Under the pieces are notes generated by a model. It saw only the letters and a program-made list of their open reading frames with translations. It did no database searches and had not been told where the DNA came from. Below are positions 1 to 8,826 of a stretch of DNA of 64,000 nucleotides, piece by piece. The stretch comes from Sphingobium fluviale (GTDB lineage Bacteria; Pseudomonadota; Alphaproteobacteria; Sphingomonadales; Sphingomonadaceae). The stretch spans positions 372,001 to 436,000 of the forward strand of contig NZ_SBKP01000001.1 in assembly GCF_004122115.1 (NCBI RefSeq). Direction: 5' to 3'. Positions within the stretch are counted from its first letter, which is position 1; each line of letters starts with the position of its first letter. A program made the position numbers and the translations under genes.

Positions 1-523
1 TGACCGTGATCTCCGCGAGGCGGCTCCAGATCAGCCAGATACCGATCGAACCGAGCACGATCGTTTTGAGGAAGGATTTTCCCAGCTCGACCAATCCGTT
101 CATGCCGAACATGCGTTTGAGGCCGGCGGCAGGGTTGAGTTTTGATGGCTTGGGCATGAAGGCCTTGGTGCGGAACCCCAGCGAGCCAAGCATTGCGGGC
201 GCGGCAATCGCGGCGATGATCGTCGCCAGCATGATCCCGCCCACCGGAAGGGCAAGGCCAGACAACAGGCTGGCCCCGCGCTCCGCCGGGCTGAAATCCA
301 TCACATCCCCAGGCCCGAAACGCAGCGCCTGGGTCAGCATATCCTCCATGGCCGTCATGATCATCGGCCCGGCCATCGCGAACCAGCCCGCGCCCGCCAT
401 CACTACCAGAGCCGTCGCCAGCTCGCGCGACTGGAGAAGATCACCCTCCTTGGCTGCATCGGCCAGTTTCTTGGCTGTCGGCTTTTCTGTCCGTTCGCCG
501 CCACCATTGGATTGCTCTGCCAT
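1..523 (-). CDS. flhB: FlhB, flagellar export gate switch protein (5' part only)
   Basis: FlhB is an inner-membrane part of the flagellar type III export gate and switches substrate class from rod/hook to filament. About 174 N-terminal codons are visible; the gene leaves the window at the left edge, so the NPTH autocleavage site cannot be checked. The start has the family's charged cytoplasmic head (GERTEKPTAKKL, residues 9-20), followed by hydrophobic segments near residues 35-57, 85-110 and 145-165. ATG 523-521 lies 3 bases after the fliR stop, so it is translated as the last visible gene of the fli operon. Identification rests on the head motif and on gene order. Confidence 0.93.
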   Translation of the reverse strand, partial: MAEQSNGGGERTEKPTAKKLADAAKEGDLLQSRELATALVVMAGAGWFAMAGPMIMTAMEDMLTQALRFGPGDVMDFSPAERGASLLSGLALPVGGIMLATIIAAIAAPAMLGSLGFRTKAFMPKPSKLNPAAGLKRMFGMNGLVELGKSFLKTIVLGSIGIWLIWSRLAEITV

Positions 524-526
524 GGG

Positions 527-1309
527 CTAATTTCCCTCGGCAATCGACAAAGCCTGATCCAGCCCAGCCTGCAACGAGTCGGCAATCCCCTGCCCCATGA
601 TCGGCGCGGTAATGGCGAGCAGGATCAGCCCGCCGATGATCGCCACCGGCATGCCCACGGCAAAGAGGTTGAGCGAGGGGGCGGAGCGCGCCAGCATGCC
701 CATGATCAGCTGGATCATCACCAGCGCAAACGTCACGGGCAGCGCAATCGTCAGCCCGGCGCCCAGCAGTGTGCCCCCAAAGATCACCAGCGAATAGAGC
801 GCGTCGTTGGAAAGCATCGCCCCGCCGGGCGGCATCGCCTGATAGCTCTTGACCACATAGCTGGCGAGCAGCAGATGCCCATCCATCGCCAGCAGGATGA
901 ACGTCGCTAGGATCGAGAGAAACTGCCCGATGGCCTGCGTCGACTGGCCGGATTGCGGATCGACCATCGCGGCAAAGCCAAGGCCCATCGCGTTGCCAAT
1001 CGTCTCGCCCGCCACGAATGCCGATCCATAGCCGATCTGAAGCGCGAAGCCCATTGCCAGCCCGGCAAGAACCTCGCCCATCACCAGCAGCACACCGTCA
1101 AAGCTCGCGACGCCACCAGCGGGCATCTCGAACACCACGCTGTTCATCGCTGCCATGCCGATGGCGAGGCTGAGGATGAGCCGCAGCTGCACCGGCACCG
1201 CCCGCGCGCCAAAGATCGGGGCGGCGAGAAAGGCCGCGCCAGGGCGGATCATCGCGACCAGCCAGATCCAGAGCTGGTTCTCTACGCCGATGAAGCCTGC
1301 GGGGAACAT
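527..1309 (-). CDS. fliR: FliR, flagellar export gate membrane protein
   Basis: FliR forms the export-gate core with FliP and FliQ. The 260-residue product is almost entirely hydrophobic with several membrane segments, beginning MFPAGFIGVENQLWIW and including the FliR-like stretch FLAAPIFGARAVPVQLRL near residues 26-43. An in-frame ATG at 1363 exists but would overlap fliQ by 32 bases; ATG 1309 leaves a 22-base gap after the fliQ stop with a weak AGAGG ahead of it, so I prefer 1309. Length and position between fliQ and flhB fit the family. Confidence 0.94.
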   Translation of the reverse strand: MFPAGFIGVENQLWIWLVAMIRPGAAFLAAPIFGARAVPVQLRLILSLAIGMAAMNSVVFEMPAGGVASFDGVLLVMGEVLAGLAMGFALQIGYGSAFVAGETIGNAMGLGFAAMVDPQSGQSTQAIGQFLSILATFILLAMDGHLLLASYVVKSYQAMPPGGAMLSNDALYSLVIFGGTLLGAGLTIALPVTFALVMIQLIMGMLARSAPSLNLFAVGMPVAIIGGLILLAITAPIMGQGIADSLQAGLDQALSIAEGN

Positions 1310-1331
1310 GGGTGCGCCTCTGCCGCCCGGC

Positions 1332-1607
1332 TCAGGTGCCGAGGACTTCGGGGATGCGCTCAAACACCTCGCGCGTGAAATCCGCGATCAGCATCAATAT
1401 CGACCCGCCGAATATCGCCAGCATAGCCGCCACGACGATGAGCTTGGGCACGAAGGTGAGCGTCTGTTCGTTGATCGAGGTCGCCGCCTGAATCATGCCG
1501 AGCAGCAGGCCCGCCACCAGCGCGGGGATCAGGATCGGCGCGCTGGCGAGCGCCGTTACCCAGAGCGCCTGCTGGGCTATGCCGACGAAGAAATCAGAGT
1601 TTTCCAT
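1332..1607 (-). CDS. fliQ: FliQ, flagellar export gate subunit
   Basis: A 91-residue protein with two membrane helices (about residues 17-41 and 53-75), the standard size for FliQ, a small multi-copy subunit of the FliPQR export core. The conserved FliQ segment around SINEQTLTFVPK (residues 44-55) is present. It starts 13 bases after the fliP stop and precedes fliR, the usual P-Q-R order. Confidence 0.96.
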   Translation of the reverse strand: MENSDFFVGIAQQALWVTALASAPILIPALVAGLLLGMIQAATSINEQTLTFVPKLIVVAAMLAIFGGSILMLIADFTREVFERIPEVLGT

Positions 1608-1620
1608 GGTCTCGTTCTGC

Positions 1621-2454
1621 CTATGTCGCGAACGAGCCAGCGAGCGACCCCATGGTCAGCGCCCAGCCATCCACCATCACGAACAACAGCAGCTTGAACG
1701 GCATCGATATGATCGAGGGCGACAGCATCATCATGCCGAGCGACATCAGCGTCGACGCCACCACAAGGTCGATAATGAGGAACGGCAGGAAAATCATGAA
1801 GCCGATCTGAAACGCGGTTTTCAGCTCGCTCGTCACAAACGCGGGCAGCAGGATCGAGAAGGGCACCTCCTCCACGCTGCGATATTGCGGCGCTTCGGCG
1901 AGGCTGGAGAACATCTTGAGATCGCTTTGGCGCGTCTGCTTCGCCATGAAGACATGAAACACCTTGGCGGAGCGGCTCACAGCCTCCTCGATGGAAATCT
2001 GGCCCGCGCCATAAGGCGTGAACGCCTGTTGGTTCACCGCGTCGATCGTAGGGCGCATCACGAACATCGAGAGGAACAGGGCAAGGCCAACCAGCACCTG
2101 ATTGGGCGGCGTCTGTTGCAGGCCGAGCGCCTGCCGCAGCAGCGACAGCACGATGATGATGCGAGTGAAACTGGTCATCATCAGGATGAGCGACGGCAGC
2201 ACCGTCAGCAGGCTCATCAGGATGAGAATCTGGAGGCTTAGGGACAGCGGCGCGCCATTGCCGGAGACCTCGCCCAGCGCGCGCGTCAGTGCACCGCCGT
2301 TGGCGGTCGCGGGCGGCACGGCGGGCGGCGGCAACGCGGGCGCACCCTGCGCCACCTGCGCCATTACCGGGTGGGTGAACACAAAGGCGGCGAGCAGACC
2401 GATCACCGCGAGAACAAGGGCTTTAGCGCGCACGCAAATCGCTCCCTGTCGCAA
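1621..2454 (-). CDS. fliP: FliP, flagellar export gate protein
   Basis: FliP is the main subunit of the flagellar export gate. The 277-residue product has a cleavable-looking signal segment (residues 10-32), a Pro/Ala-rich linker, and the diagnostic block [16 protein letters not shown] (about residues 96-111) followed by LFLSMFVM. The ATG at 2454 makes it overlap fliO by 32 bases; an in-frame GTG at 2433 would cut the overlap to 11 bases and is an alternative start. Assignment to FliP is firm. Confidence 0.95.
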   Translation of the reverse strand: MRQGAICVRAKALVLAVIGLLAAFVFTHPVMAQVAQGAPALPPPAVPPATANGGALTRALGEVSGNGAPLSLSLQILILMSLLTVLPSLILMMTSFTRIIIVLSLLRQALGLQQTPPNQVLVGLALFLSMFVMRPTIDAVNQQAFTPYGAGQISIEEAVSRSAKVFHVFMAKQTRQSDLKMFSSLAEAPQYRSVEEVPFSILLPAFVTSELKTAFQIGFMIFLPFLIIDLVVASTLMSLGMMMLSPSIISMPFKLLLFVMVDGWALTMGSLAGSFAT

Positions 2455-2716
2455 CCAGCCCGGAAAGCCGTGCGCCGTCGGCTATCTTCTCGATCCGCCC
2501 ACGCGTGACGGAGATGAGCACGCGCTGGCCGTCAAACTCCACAACCGCGAGCTTGCCGAAGGTGCCCATGGGCAGCATTTCCAACACCTTGATCGCGCGA
2601 TCACCCTGTGCGCCCAACAGTCCGGGCTGATATTTGCGCCACAGCCACAGCGCACCGAACGCCATGCCACCCACGAGCGGCAGCATGATGGCGAGCTTGA
2701 CGAAGTACCAGAACAT
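2423..2716 (-). CDS. fliO: FliO-like flagellar assembly protein
   Basis: A 97-residue protein with one membrane helix (residues 6-26, ending LWLWRK) and a small cytoplasmic domain containing [18 protein letters not shown]. FliO helps FliP assemble into the export gate. The sequence is poorly conserved across the family, so the name depends on size, topology and the slot between fliN and fliP. Its ATG overlaps the fliN stop by one base (TGATG), indicating coupled translation. Confidence 0.85.
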   Translation of the reverse strand: MFWYFVKLAIMLPLVGGMAFGALWLWRKYQPGLLGAQGDRAIKVLEMLPMGTFGKLAVVEFDGQRVLISVTRGRIEKIADGARLSGLVATGSDLRAR

Positions 2717-3042
2717 CAGCTGCGCCTTTCGACACCCGCCATCACCGCTTCGGTGTTGGCGACATCGACCACGCGGATGCCATAGCGGCCATTCACCGTC
2801 ACAACCTCGCCACGCGCGATCAGCGCGCCGTTGACCATGATATCGAGCAGGTCGTCCGCCTGCCGGTCCAGCTCCACCACGCTGCCCTCCGTAAGATCGA
2901 GGATCTCCGAGAGGCGCAGGCTGGTCGAGCCGACTTCGACCGTGAGGCGCACCGGAATGTTGGAGAGCAGATGATATTGCGGACTGGCATTCATCTTGCC
3001 GATCGCGCTCTCCATCTTCGGTGCTTCACTCATATCGCTCAT
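2716..3042 (-). CDS. fliN: FliN, flagellar motor C-ring protein
   Basis: FliN is a C-ring component that works with FliM and FliG in torque switching and as an export docking site. The 108-residue protein has a short variable N-terminus (residues 1-25) and a SpoA domain with the family core IPVRLTVEVGSTSLRLSEIL and LIARGEVVTVNGRYGIRV (about residues 29-95). It starts 13 bases after the fliM stop. Confidence 0.95.
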   Translation of the reverse strand: MSDMSEAPKMESAIGKMNASPQYHLLSNIPVRLTVEVGSTSLRLSEILDLTEGSVVELDRQADDLLDIMVNGALIARGEVVTVNGRYGIRVVDVANTEAVMAGVERRS

Positions 3043-3055
3043 GTCATTATGGTCC

Positions 3056-3925
3056 TTAGTTCATCTTTTCGATCATGAAGGCCGCGCGGCCGCTCTGCTC
3101 GCCGATAGTCCCCTCGGCGAGCACACGATTCCCCACGAGAAGGGGGAGGAAGCGTTCGATGGTGACGGGGATCACGTCCCCGTTCTTGAGGTTCAAGAGT
3201 TCATTCAGAGTCAGGCTGGGCCGCGCCAACACCGTCTTGGCGGGCAAGCGGATATTGCCCATCTGCCGGGCGAGGCGCGCCTGCCACAGCGGATCCTTGA
3301 GCTGGATCTCATCCGGCGCATTGGTGGCGAGCAGCGGCTCCAGCTGGCGCAGCGCCATAAGCGGGAACATCAGCTCGATCGTCCACTCCTGCCCCTTGCC
3401 CATAGTGAGGGTGAAGGTCTGGCTCAGCAACTGGTCTGTCGCTTCTGCAAACACCAGCGCCTGCGGATCATGCTCACGCGAGGCGAGCGACATCTCCATC
3501 GGCAGCAGGTCCGCCCAGGCCGCGATCAGCGCCTTCATGACATCGTCGGAGAGCTTGGCGCGCAGCCGGTCTTCGCTGCGGGTGAATTCGTTGCGTTCCG
3601 GCGCGGGGCGGGTGCCGGAACCACCATAGAACCGCTCGACCATCGATGTCACCATACCGGCATCAAGCTTGACGAGGATCGAGCCTTTCAGCGGATGCAG
3701 CTTGTATGTGGATAGCGAACAGAAATTGGGCGCCATCGCGGACCAGAGGTCATAATTGACCATTTCCGCCGGATTGGTCGCCAGATTGGGCTTGGCGCCG
3801 ATGATCTGTTCCAGCATCGCGCGCAAATGCCGCGCCACGCGCTCGCCGATCCGGTCCATACCGGAAAGCGATACGGGCGTCTGCGGTTCGGAAGTCCCGA
3901 ACGTGTAAGGCTGTACGTCGTCCAT
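3056..3925 (-). CDS. fliM: FliM, flagellar motor switch protein, short N-terminus
   Basis: FliM is the C-ring switch protein that receives phospho-CheY in most bacteria. The 289-residue product has the middle domain (MDRIGERVARHLRAMLEQ, residues 23-40) and a C-terminal SpoA domain (LARPSLTLNELLNLKNGDVI, about 225-244). It is shorter than typical FliM of about 330 residues because it lacks the N-terminal SQDEIDALL-type CheY-binding peptide. No alternative start restores it: an in-frame TGA lies about 13 codons upstream with no start codon between. It follows fliL after a 53-base gap. Confidence 0.94.
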   Translation of the reverse strand: MDDVQPYTFGTSEPQTPVSLSGMDRIGERVARHLRAMLEQIIGAKPNLATNPAEMVNYDLWSAMAPNFCSLSTYKLHPLKGSILVKLDAGMVTSMVERFYGGSGTRPAPERNEFTRSEDRLRAKLSDDVMKALIAAWADLLPMEMSLASREHDPQALVFAEATDQLLSQTFTLTMGKGQEWTIELMFPLMALRQLEPLLATNAPDEIQLKDPLWQARLARQMGNIRLPAKTVLARPSLTLNELLNLKNGDVIPVTIERFLPLLVGNRVLAEGTIGEQSGRAAFMIEKMN

Positions 3926-3978
3926 AACCCAATAGTCCCCTGCCCGCCACCAGAGGACACCTCAGGCTTTGGACAGTG

Positions 3979-4659
3979 CTATTGAATAATGAAATTGGTA
4001 AAATAAACGTTATCAACCCCGGAATAGCCCGTCTTTTCGCGCAATATTTTGTTAATAAGGGCTGTCAGGCGTTGTTGGAGGGCTTCCTTGCCCTGCGGCG
4101 TGGACAATTCGATCCCGCTCTGTTGCGAGAGCAGCATCAGAATCGCGGAACGCAGCGCCAGCTCATGAGTCTTGAGCGCGTCGGTCACGCGGGCGTCGTA
4201 AAAAGTGGAAATCGCAAGTGCCACCTGCACCAGCGAATCGGTATCCGCAAGGTTGGAGGTGTAAGGCGCGGGCATCTGAAAATAGGTCGCCTGATATTCT
4301 GCCGGCTTCTTGGGCCGTGGCAGGTCTATGCCGCCCTTGGGTATCTTGAAGTCGGTCTCCAGATGCGGAATGCCCGCATCCTTCTTTTCTCCTCCGCCTG
4401 AACCTTCACTCGGCGTGGCGCCAGATTCCGCAATCGCTTTTTCCGCAGCGGCAACGGGATCTTCGCCCTTTTTCACAAGCACAGGCCGGTTGGGGTCTGT
4501 CTGAACGATTTCCTCTTCCTCGTGCGCGCCAAAGGCGCCCGCGGCATACAGGCCGCCAGCAACACCCGCGCCGCTCATCAGCAGCACGATCAGGATGATG
4601 ATGATCATCCCCTTGCCTTTACCGCTCTTGGCGGGTGCATCGACTATGTCTTCAGCCAT
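3979..4659 (-). CDS. fliL: FliL, flagellar basal body-associated protein
   Basis: FliL is a single-pass inner-membrane protein around the stator that supports torque. The 226-residue product has a short basic cytoplasmic head, a strong membrane helix (IIIILIVLLMSGAGVAGG, residues 19-36), an acidic/Gly linker and a periplasmic FliL domain from about residue 125 ending in YSGVDNVYFTNFIIQ, the usual C-terminal signature. It sits between fliK and fliM. The last codons and the following spacer are noticeably AT-rich. Confidence 0.93.
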   Translation of the reverse strand: MAEDIVDAPAKSGKGKGMIIIILIVLLMSGAGVAGGLYAAGAFGAHEEEEIVQTDPNRPVLVKKGEDPVAAAEKAIAESGATPSEGSGGGEKKDAGIPHLETDFKIPKGGIDLPRPKKPAEYQATYFQMPAPYTSNLADTDSLVQVALAISTFYDARVTDALKTHELALRSAILMLLSQQSGIELSTPQGKEALQQRLTALINKILREKTGYSGVDNVYFTNFIIQ

Positions 4660-4695
4660 CGGTCCGGTCCTGCATTATGCCCGCTTCCCGCTCCG

Positions 4696-6414
4696 TCAGG
4701 CGTAGCGCGCGCTATCGCCACGCCCGGAACGCATCGGGCCGGTCGCCTCGTCGGCGTCCGCGCCTCTCATAACGGTCGTGGTGAACGGAGCTTTAGGACT
4801 ATTGCCACCCTGATTTTGTCCGGCGAGCGATGCGGCATCAGGCCGGCTCTGCTGCTGCCCGCCATTTCCACCTGTCTGCGCGCTCGTCTGCGACTGTGAG
4901 GATTGATTGCCCTGCTGCGGGTTGGCAGGATTCTGCTGTTGGGTATTGCCGCCCATGTCGCCACGTGCGGCCTCCTGAGGCGCCGCAAGCCGGTCTATAC
5001 GCAGCTCGCCGATGCGGACCGACGCCATGCGCGCATCCTGCATCAGGCGCTCCTTGTCTTCATTCAGCGCGGCGAATGCGGCATCGCTATCAACCCGCAT
5101 CAATATATCCGACCCGCCGCCCGCAGAGGCGGGTGCGATATCCACCTGCACCGCGCCCAGCTCCTGCGAGGCGATGCGGAAGCTGCCATGGCCGGGATTG
5201 GCGCTGATGCTGGCAATCTGCCGGGCGATGTCATTGATCCACTGGCCGCTGATGCCCATATCAACCACCTGCTGACCCAGCGTGTTCGCAATGCTCGGTG
5301 CGCCTGCCGCCGGTGTCAAGGCAACCGGGGCGGGGTGTGATGAAGGCTGCCCCGCCGCGTCTGTCCGTGGGATCTGCATGGCAGTGTTGACACCCGGGTC
5401 AGGCTGCACTGCGGCGCTATCGCCCTCGCGCGTTTCGGGTAAACCAACCATGTCCGCTCCCGCATCCGGCGCGGCATGGGCAGCGTCTGTGATGATAATA
5501 TTTTCTGTTATATTATAATGCTTTGTATTATCTTCTTTTTGCACATTATTAGAAACAATGTTCGCCACGATCCGCTCCAGGCCTGAGCCGTCCGGCTGTT
5601 TCAGCGCAGCGGATGCCTCACTGCTCACAGAGCTGGCCTGCGGCTGACTGGGCTTCGCGCTGGTCGGCAGAGCCGGGGCGAAATCAGGACCGGACTGAGT
5701 AGCTGGCGTGGCGTTCACGCCCTCCGTTTTAGCCCGGCCCTCGCCGCGACGCCGATCTCCCGACCCGCCCTCGGATGAGGGGAGTTGGACCACATTCCGG
5801 ATCGCTTCCGGCTCTGCCTGTGCCTGCACAATGACCGGTGAGGCGGGTTGGACTGTGGGCGCGATGGCAATTGGCGCTGGCGCGGCTTCGGCCACAGGCA
5901 CGGTGCCATTCTCTTTCGCTTCCCTCTTACCGCCACTGTCCTCTTCAGTTGTTGCCAAAGCAGCGGCGGCGCGACGTATGGCTGCCTTGCTAGTCGGCGG
6001 GGCGATAACGACTTCGGGTTGCGCCTGCTTCTCTACTTTGGTTTCACCCTTATCCTTGGGCGCCGTCGTCTGCGTCGGAGCAGCGGCAGGCGCAGTATCG
6101 CCGCCATTCTGAAGCGCCACGGCCAGCAGGGCGATGGCATCATCCGGCTTTTGCGCCGATGTGTCTGGCTCTTGCGGCACTAAGGCAGATGGCTGTGCAA
6201 GCTGCGCGGCGGCGACTTTGGCGGCCTCCGACGTTAGCACGGGCTGAATAATTCCGTGCATCAGCGCTGAGAAATCGACGCCATCCTTGCCCATGCCCGT
6301 GGCATCGCCGACATCGCCTGTCAGAAACTCAAGCCCGGTGGCAGGCGCAGAGCGGCCCGCGCCATGGGCCTTGCCCGGCGCGCCGTGTGTCGCATTTGAA
6401 AGTGCCATGGTCAT
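4696..6414 (-). CDS. fliK: FliK-like flagellar hook-length control protein
   Basis: FliK measures hook length and triggers FlhB to change export specificity. The 572-residue product is low-complexity (Ala, Pro, Gln, Thr), typical of the ruler region, with a C-terminal Flg_hook-type domain near residues 395-480 (GSFRIASQELGAVQVDI) and a Gln/Asn/Gly-rich tail. Naming depends on this domain and on position after fliJ, whose stop overlaps the ATG by 4 bases. Codons for about residues 286-308 fall in a 70-base segment with only 15 G/C bases, unlike the rest of the gene. Confidence 0.85.
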   Translation of the reverse strand: MTMALSNATHGAPGKAHGAGRSAPATGLEFLTGDVGDATGMGKDGVDFSALMHGIIQPVLTSEAAKVAAAQLAQPSALVPQEPDTSAQKPDDAIALLAVALQNGGDTAPAAAPTQTTAPKDKGETKVEKQAQPEVVIAPPTSKAAIRRAAAALATTEEDSGGKREAKENGTVPVAEAAPAPIAIAPTVQPASPVIVQAQAEPEAIRNVVQLPSSEGGSGDRRRGEGRAKTEGVNATPATQSGPDFAPALPTSAKPSQPQASSVSSEASAALKQPDGSGLERIVANIVSNNVQKEDNTKHYNITENIIITDAAHAAPDAGADMVGLPETREGDSAAVQPDPGVNTAMQIPRTDAAGQPSSHPAPVALTPAAGAPSIANTLGQQVVDMGISGQWINDIARQIASISANPGHGSFRIASQELGAVQVDIAPASAGGGSDILMRVDSDAAFAALNEDKERLMQDARMASVRIGELRIDRLAAPQEAARGDMGGNTQQQNPANPQQGNQSSQSQTSAQTGGNGGQQQSRPDAASLAGQNQGGNSPKAPFTTTVMRGADADEATGPMRSGRGDSARYA

Positions 6415-6857
6415 TCCTTATCCCCCGATTGCGCCATCATGCGCATTCTCAACAATTTGTGCGGCGGTATGGCGGATATACGCGCCTCCCGCTGTGCCTC
6501 GACCCGCGCCGATGCCTGCTCGCGCAGTCGCTCGGCAATCTCCTTTTCGCGGCTGGCCTCGACCTGCTTTTCCTGCTTGTGATCGATAACCTTGCGCGCA
6601 TCATACAGCGCGCCTTCGAGCTGCTTGCCCGCCCGCTCCAGCCGGTCAGCCATTTCACGATAAGCGGCAAGTGTACCACCCATCATATTGCTATCATTAT
6701 GAAAAAGATCAGATCGAACCCGCGCAACGCGTTGCGCATTATGCTCAATGCTCGCCGCTTCATCGCGGGCGCGAACCGTCTCCGCCACTGCCTGCGCGTG
6801 TTGAACCCCGCGCACTCGCACCAGCCGCTGCCGTCGGGAAACGAGCTTGCTGCTCAT
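6411..6857 (-). CDS. fliJ: FliJ-like flagellar export chaperone-escort protein
   Basis: A 148-residue, charged, almost fully alpha-helical protein with heptad-like spacing over residues 10-135, as expected for FliJ, the coiled-coil stalk of the FliH-FliI-FliJ export ATPase. FliJ sequences diverge strongly, so the call rests mainly on context: it starts within the last codons of fliI (4-base overlap) and overlaps fliK by 4 bases. Confidence 0.85.
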   Translation of the reverse strand: MSSKLVSRRQRLVRVRGVQHAQAVAETVRARDEAASIEHNAQRVARVRSDLFHNDSNMMGGTLAAYREMADRLERAGKQLEGALYDARKVIDHKQEKQVEASREKEIAERLREQASARVEAQREARISAIPPHKLLRMRMMAQSGDKE

Positions 6858-8188
6858 AGGCCAAACTCCGCCTGCAATGCGGCGATGCTGCTATCGAGAT
6901 CAACCTGACTTTTCGCGCTCTGGCGCAGGAAATCGAGTACCTGTTGCCGGCGAGACACCGCCTCGTCGATCAGCGGATCGTTGCCGGGGCGATAGGCACC
7001 CATCAGGATGAGATCGCGGTTTTCCTCATAGGCCGCCCACAGCGCGCGATACATGGCAGCGGCGCTCAAGTGCGCGTCATCGGTCACATCCGCCATCACG
7101 CGCGAGAGCGATTTGCCGATGTCGATGGCGGGGAAGATGCTCTGCTCCGAAAGATGGCGGGAGAGGACGATATGCCCGTCGACAATCGCGCGGGCAGCAT
7201 CGACAATCGGGTCGTCGGTGTCATCGCCATCGGCCAACACCGTATAGAGCGCCGTGATCGACCCGCCAGAGCGGCTATCCACCCCTGCCCGCTCGGCGAG
7301 GCGCGGGATGAGCGAAAGCGCGGAGGGCGGATAGCCCTTCATCGCGGGAGGCTCCCCCAGAGATAGGCCAATCTCGCGCTGGGCATGGGCGCAGCGGGTG
7401 AGGCTATCGATCAGCAGCAAAACCTGCTTGCCGCGCGCCCGGAAATATTCCGCGATGGCGGTGGCGCGGGCGGCGGCACGCAGGCGCAGCACCGGCGGAT
7501 GATCCGCTGGCACGGCGACGACCACGCTCTTGCGCATCATTCCGCCCGACAGCTTGGTCTCGATGAAATCCGTCACTTCGCGGCCGCGCTCACCGATCAG
7601 GCCGACGACGACGACATCCGCCTCGGCCCCGGCGATCATCTGGCCCATCAGTACAGATTTGCCGACGCCAGACCCCGCGATGATGGCAATGCGCTGGCCG
7701 CGCCCTGCGGTAAGCAGCGCATTGACAGCGCGCACGCCAAGATCGAACCGTTCCGTCACGCGGCCCCGGTCCAGCACATTGCCGCGCACGCCATTCAGCG
7801 GCCAATGGCCCTGCGCCATCACCGGCCCCTTGCGATCAAGCGGCTGGCCCATCGCATCGATAATGCGTCCGATCAGCCCCTCGCCCACCTGCACCATGTT
7901 GGCGGCGCTATCCGGCTCTACCCGCGCGCCATTTTCCAGGGCCGCGTCCATATCGAGCGGCACGAGCACGGCCTTGTTGCCGCGAAAGCCGACAACCTCG
8001 GCCCGCGCAGAGCCGCCGCCGATACCAGAGCAGGCTATTCGCGCCCCCGTGCCGATGGGGCGGTTGAAGCCCGTCACCTCCAGCATGCCTGCGTCATGGC
8101 TGACGAGGCGGCCGACATGGCGCGGCGCAGACGGCAGGGCCATATGATCGAGCAACTTTTCGGCGTGGAGCTGGGCAGCAGCGATCAT
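6854..8188 (-). CDS. fliI: FliI, flagellum-specific export ATPase
   Basis: FliI is the hexameric ATPase of the flagellar export apparatus, related to the F1 beta subunit. The 444-residue protein has Walker A GSGVGKS (near residue 170), Walker B VLLLIDSLTR (near 255) and the family signature PPAMKGYPPS. C-terminal ending YRPGNDPLIDEAV and a four-helix region are normal. It overlaps fliH by 4 bases and fliJ by 4 bases. Confidence 0.97.
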   Translation of the reverse strand: MIAAAQLHAEKLLDHMALPSAPRHVGRLVSHDAGMLEVTGFNRPIGTGARIACSGIGGGSARAEVVGFRGNKAVLVPLDMDAALENGARVEPDSAANMVQVGEGLIGRIIDAMGQPLDRKGPVMAQGHWPLNGVRGNVLDRGRVTERFDLGVRAVNALLTAGRGQRIAIIAGSGVGKSVLMGQMIAGAEADVVVVGLIGERGREVTDFIETKLSGGMMRKSVVVAVPADHPPVLRLRAAARATAIAEYFRARGKQVLLLIDSLTRCAHAQREIGLSLGEPPAMKGYPPSALSLIPRLAERAGVDSRSGGSITALYTVLADGDDTDDPIVDAARAIVDGHIVLSRHLSEQSIFPAIDIGKSLSRVMADVTDDAHLSAAAMYRALWAAYEENRDLILMGAYRPGNDPLIDEAVSRRQQVLDFLRQSAKSQVDLDSSIAALQAEFGL

Positions 8189-8826
8189 CGCTCGCCCTCC
8201 ATGTCATCGAGCAACGCCTTGAGGCGAGAAAGCTGCACGTCCGGGCCATGTTCGATCCAGCCATCACCCGCATCAAGCCGCACACAGCCGCGCGATACGG
8301 AAGCATCGGGCTGGATGCGATAGCCAATCTCTCGCCCGCCGAGCAGCGCTATATCCTCTGGGTTAAGGCACAGAATGCTGTTCGCTTGATCCTGTTCAAT
8401 AAACGCAGCGACGGCTTCGACCCGCTGGTACAGCAGCTCTGCGTTGACAGGCGCCTCACCGACAATCTGGCTCACCAGCCGGATGACGGCGGCAGAGAGC
8501 ATTTCCGACAATGCGCCATTGGCGGCGGGAACGATCTGCTCCAGCGCCTGCGCCAGACGCAGGCTGGCCTCGGCATCGGCGGCGTGGTTTTCCCCTGCGA
8601 TGCGCATGCCCGCATCAAAGCCCTCGGCAAAAGCATCGGCCCGCGCCTGCTCTATGGGGTCAAGCCGGCCAGCAGGCTGCGCCGAGGCAGGGCGCGTATG
8701 ATTGACCTCCTGCCCATCGGCAAAGCGCGCGCGAAAGGGCGTGGCGCTTCCACCAGTCTTGCCCAGCATACCGATGGAAACCGTCTGAGCATCGCCCAGT
8801 TGCGCCGGCGTGAAAACCCTAGACAA
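8185..8826 (-). CDS. fliH: FliH-like flagellar export ATPase regulator
   Basis: FliH dimers hold FliI inactive and dock it at the C-ring. The product is a charged, helix-rich protein whose last residues (LSRLKALLDDMEGER) reach into the fliI start. The frame is open further upstream, but that part lies inside fliG in another frame; the most economical start is TTG 8826-8824, which overlaps the fliG stop by 8 bases and gives 213 residues. The alternative is ATG at MLGKTGG about 18 codons later. FliH is weakly conserved; the name rests on the G-H-I order. Confidence 0.82.
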   Translation of the reverse strand: MSRVFTPAQLGDAQTVSIGMLGKTGGSATPFRARFADGQEVNHTRPASAQPAGRLDPIEQARADAFAEGFDAGMRIAGENHAADAEASLRLAQALEQIVPAANGALSEMLSAAVIRLVSQIVGEAPVNAELLYQRVEAVAAFIEQDQANSILCLNPEDIALLGGREIGYRIQPDASVSRGCVRLDAGDGWIEHGPDVQLSRLKALLDDMEGER

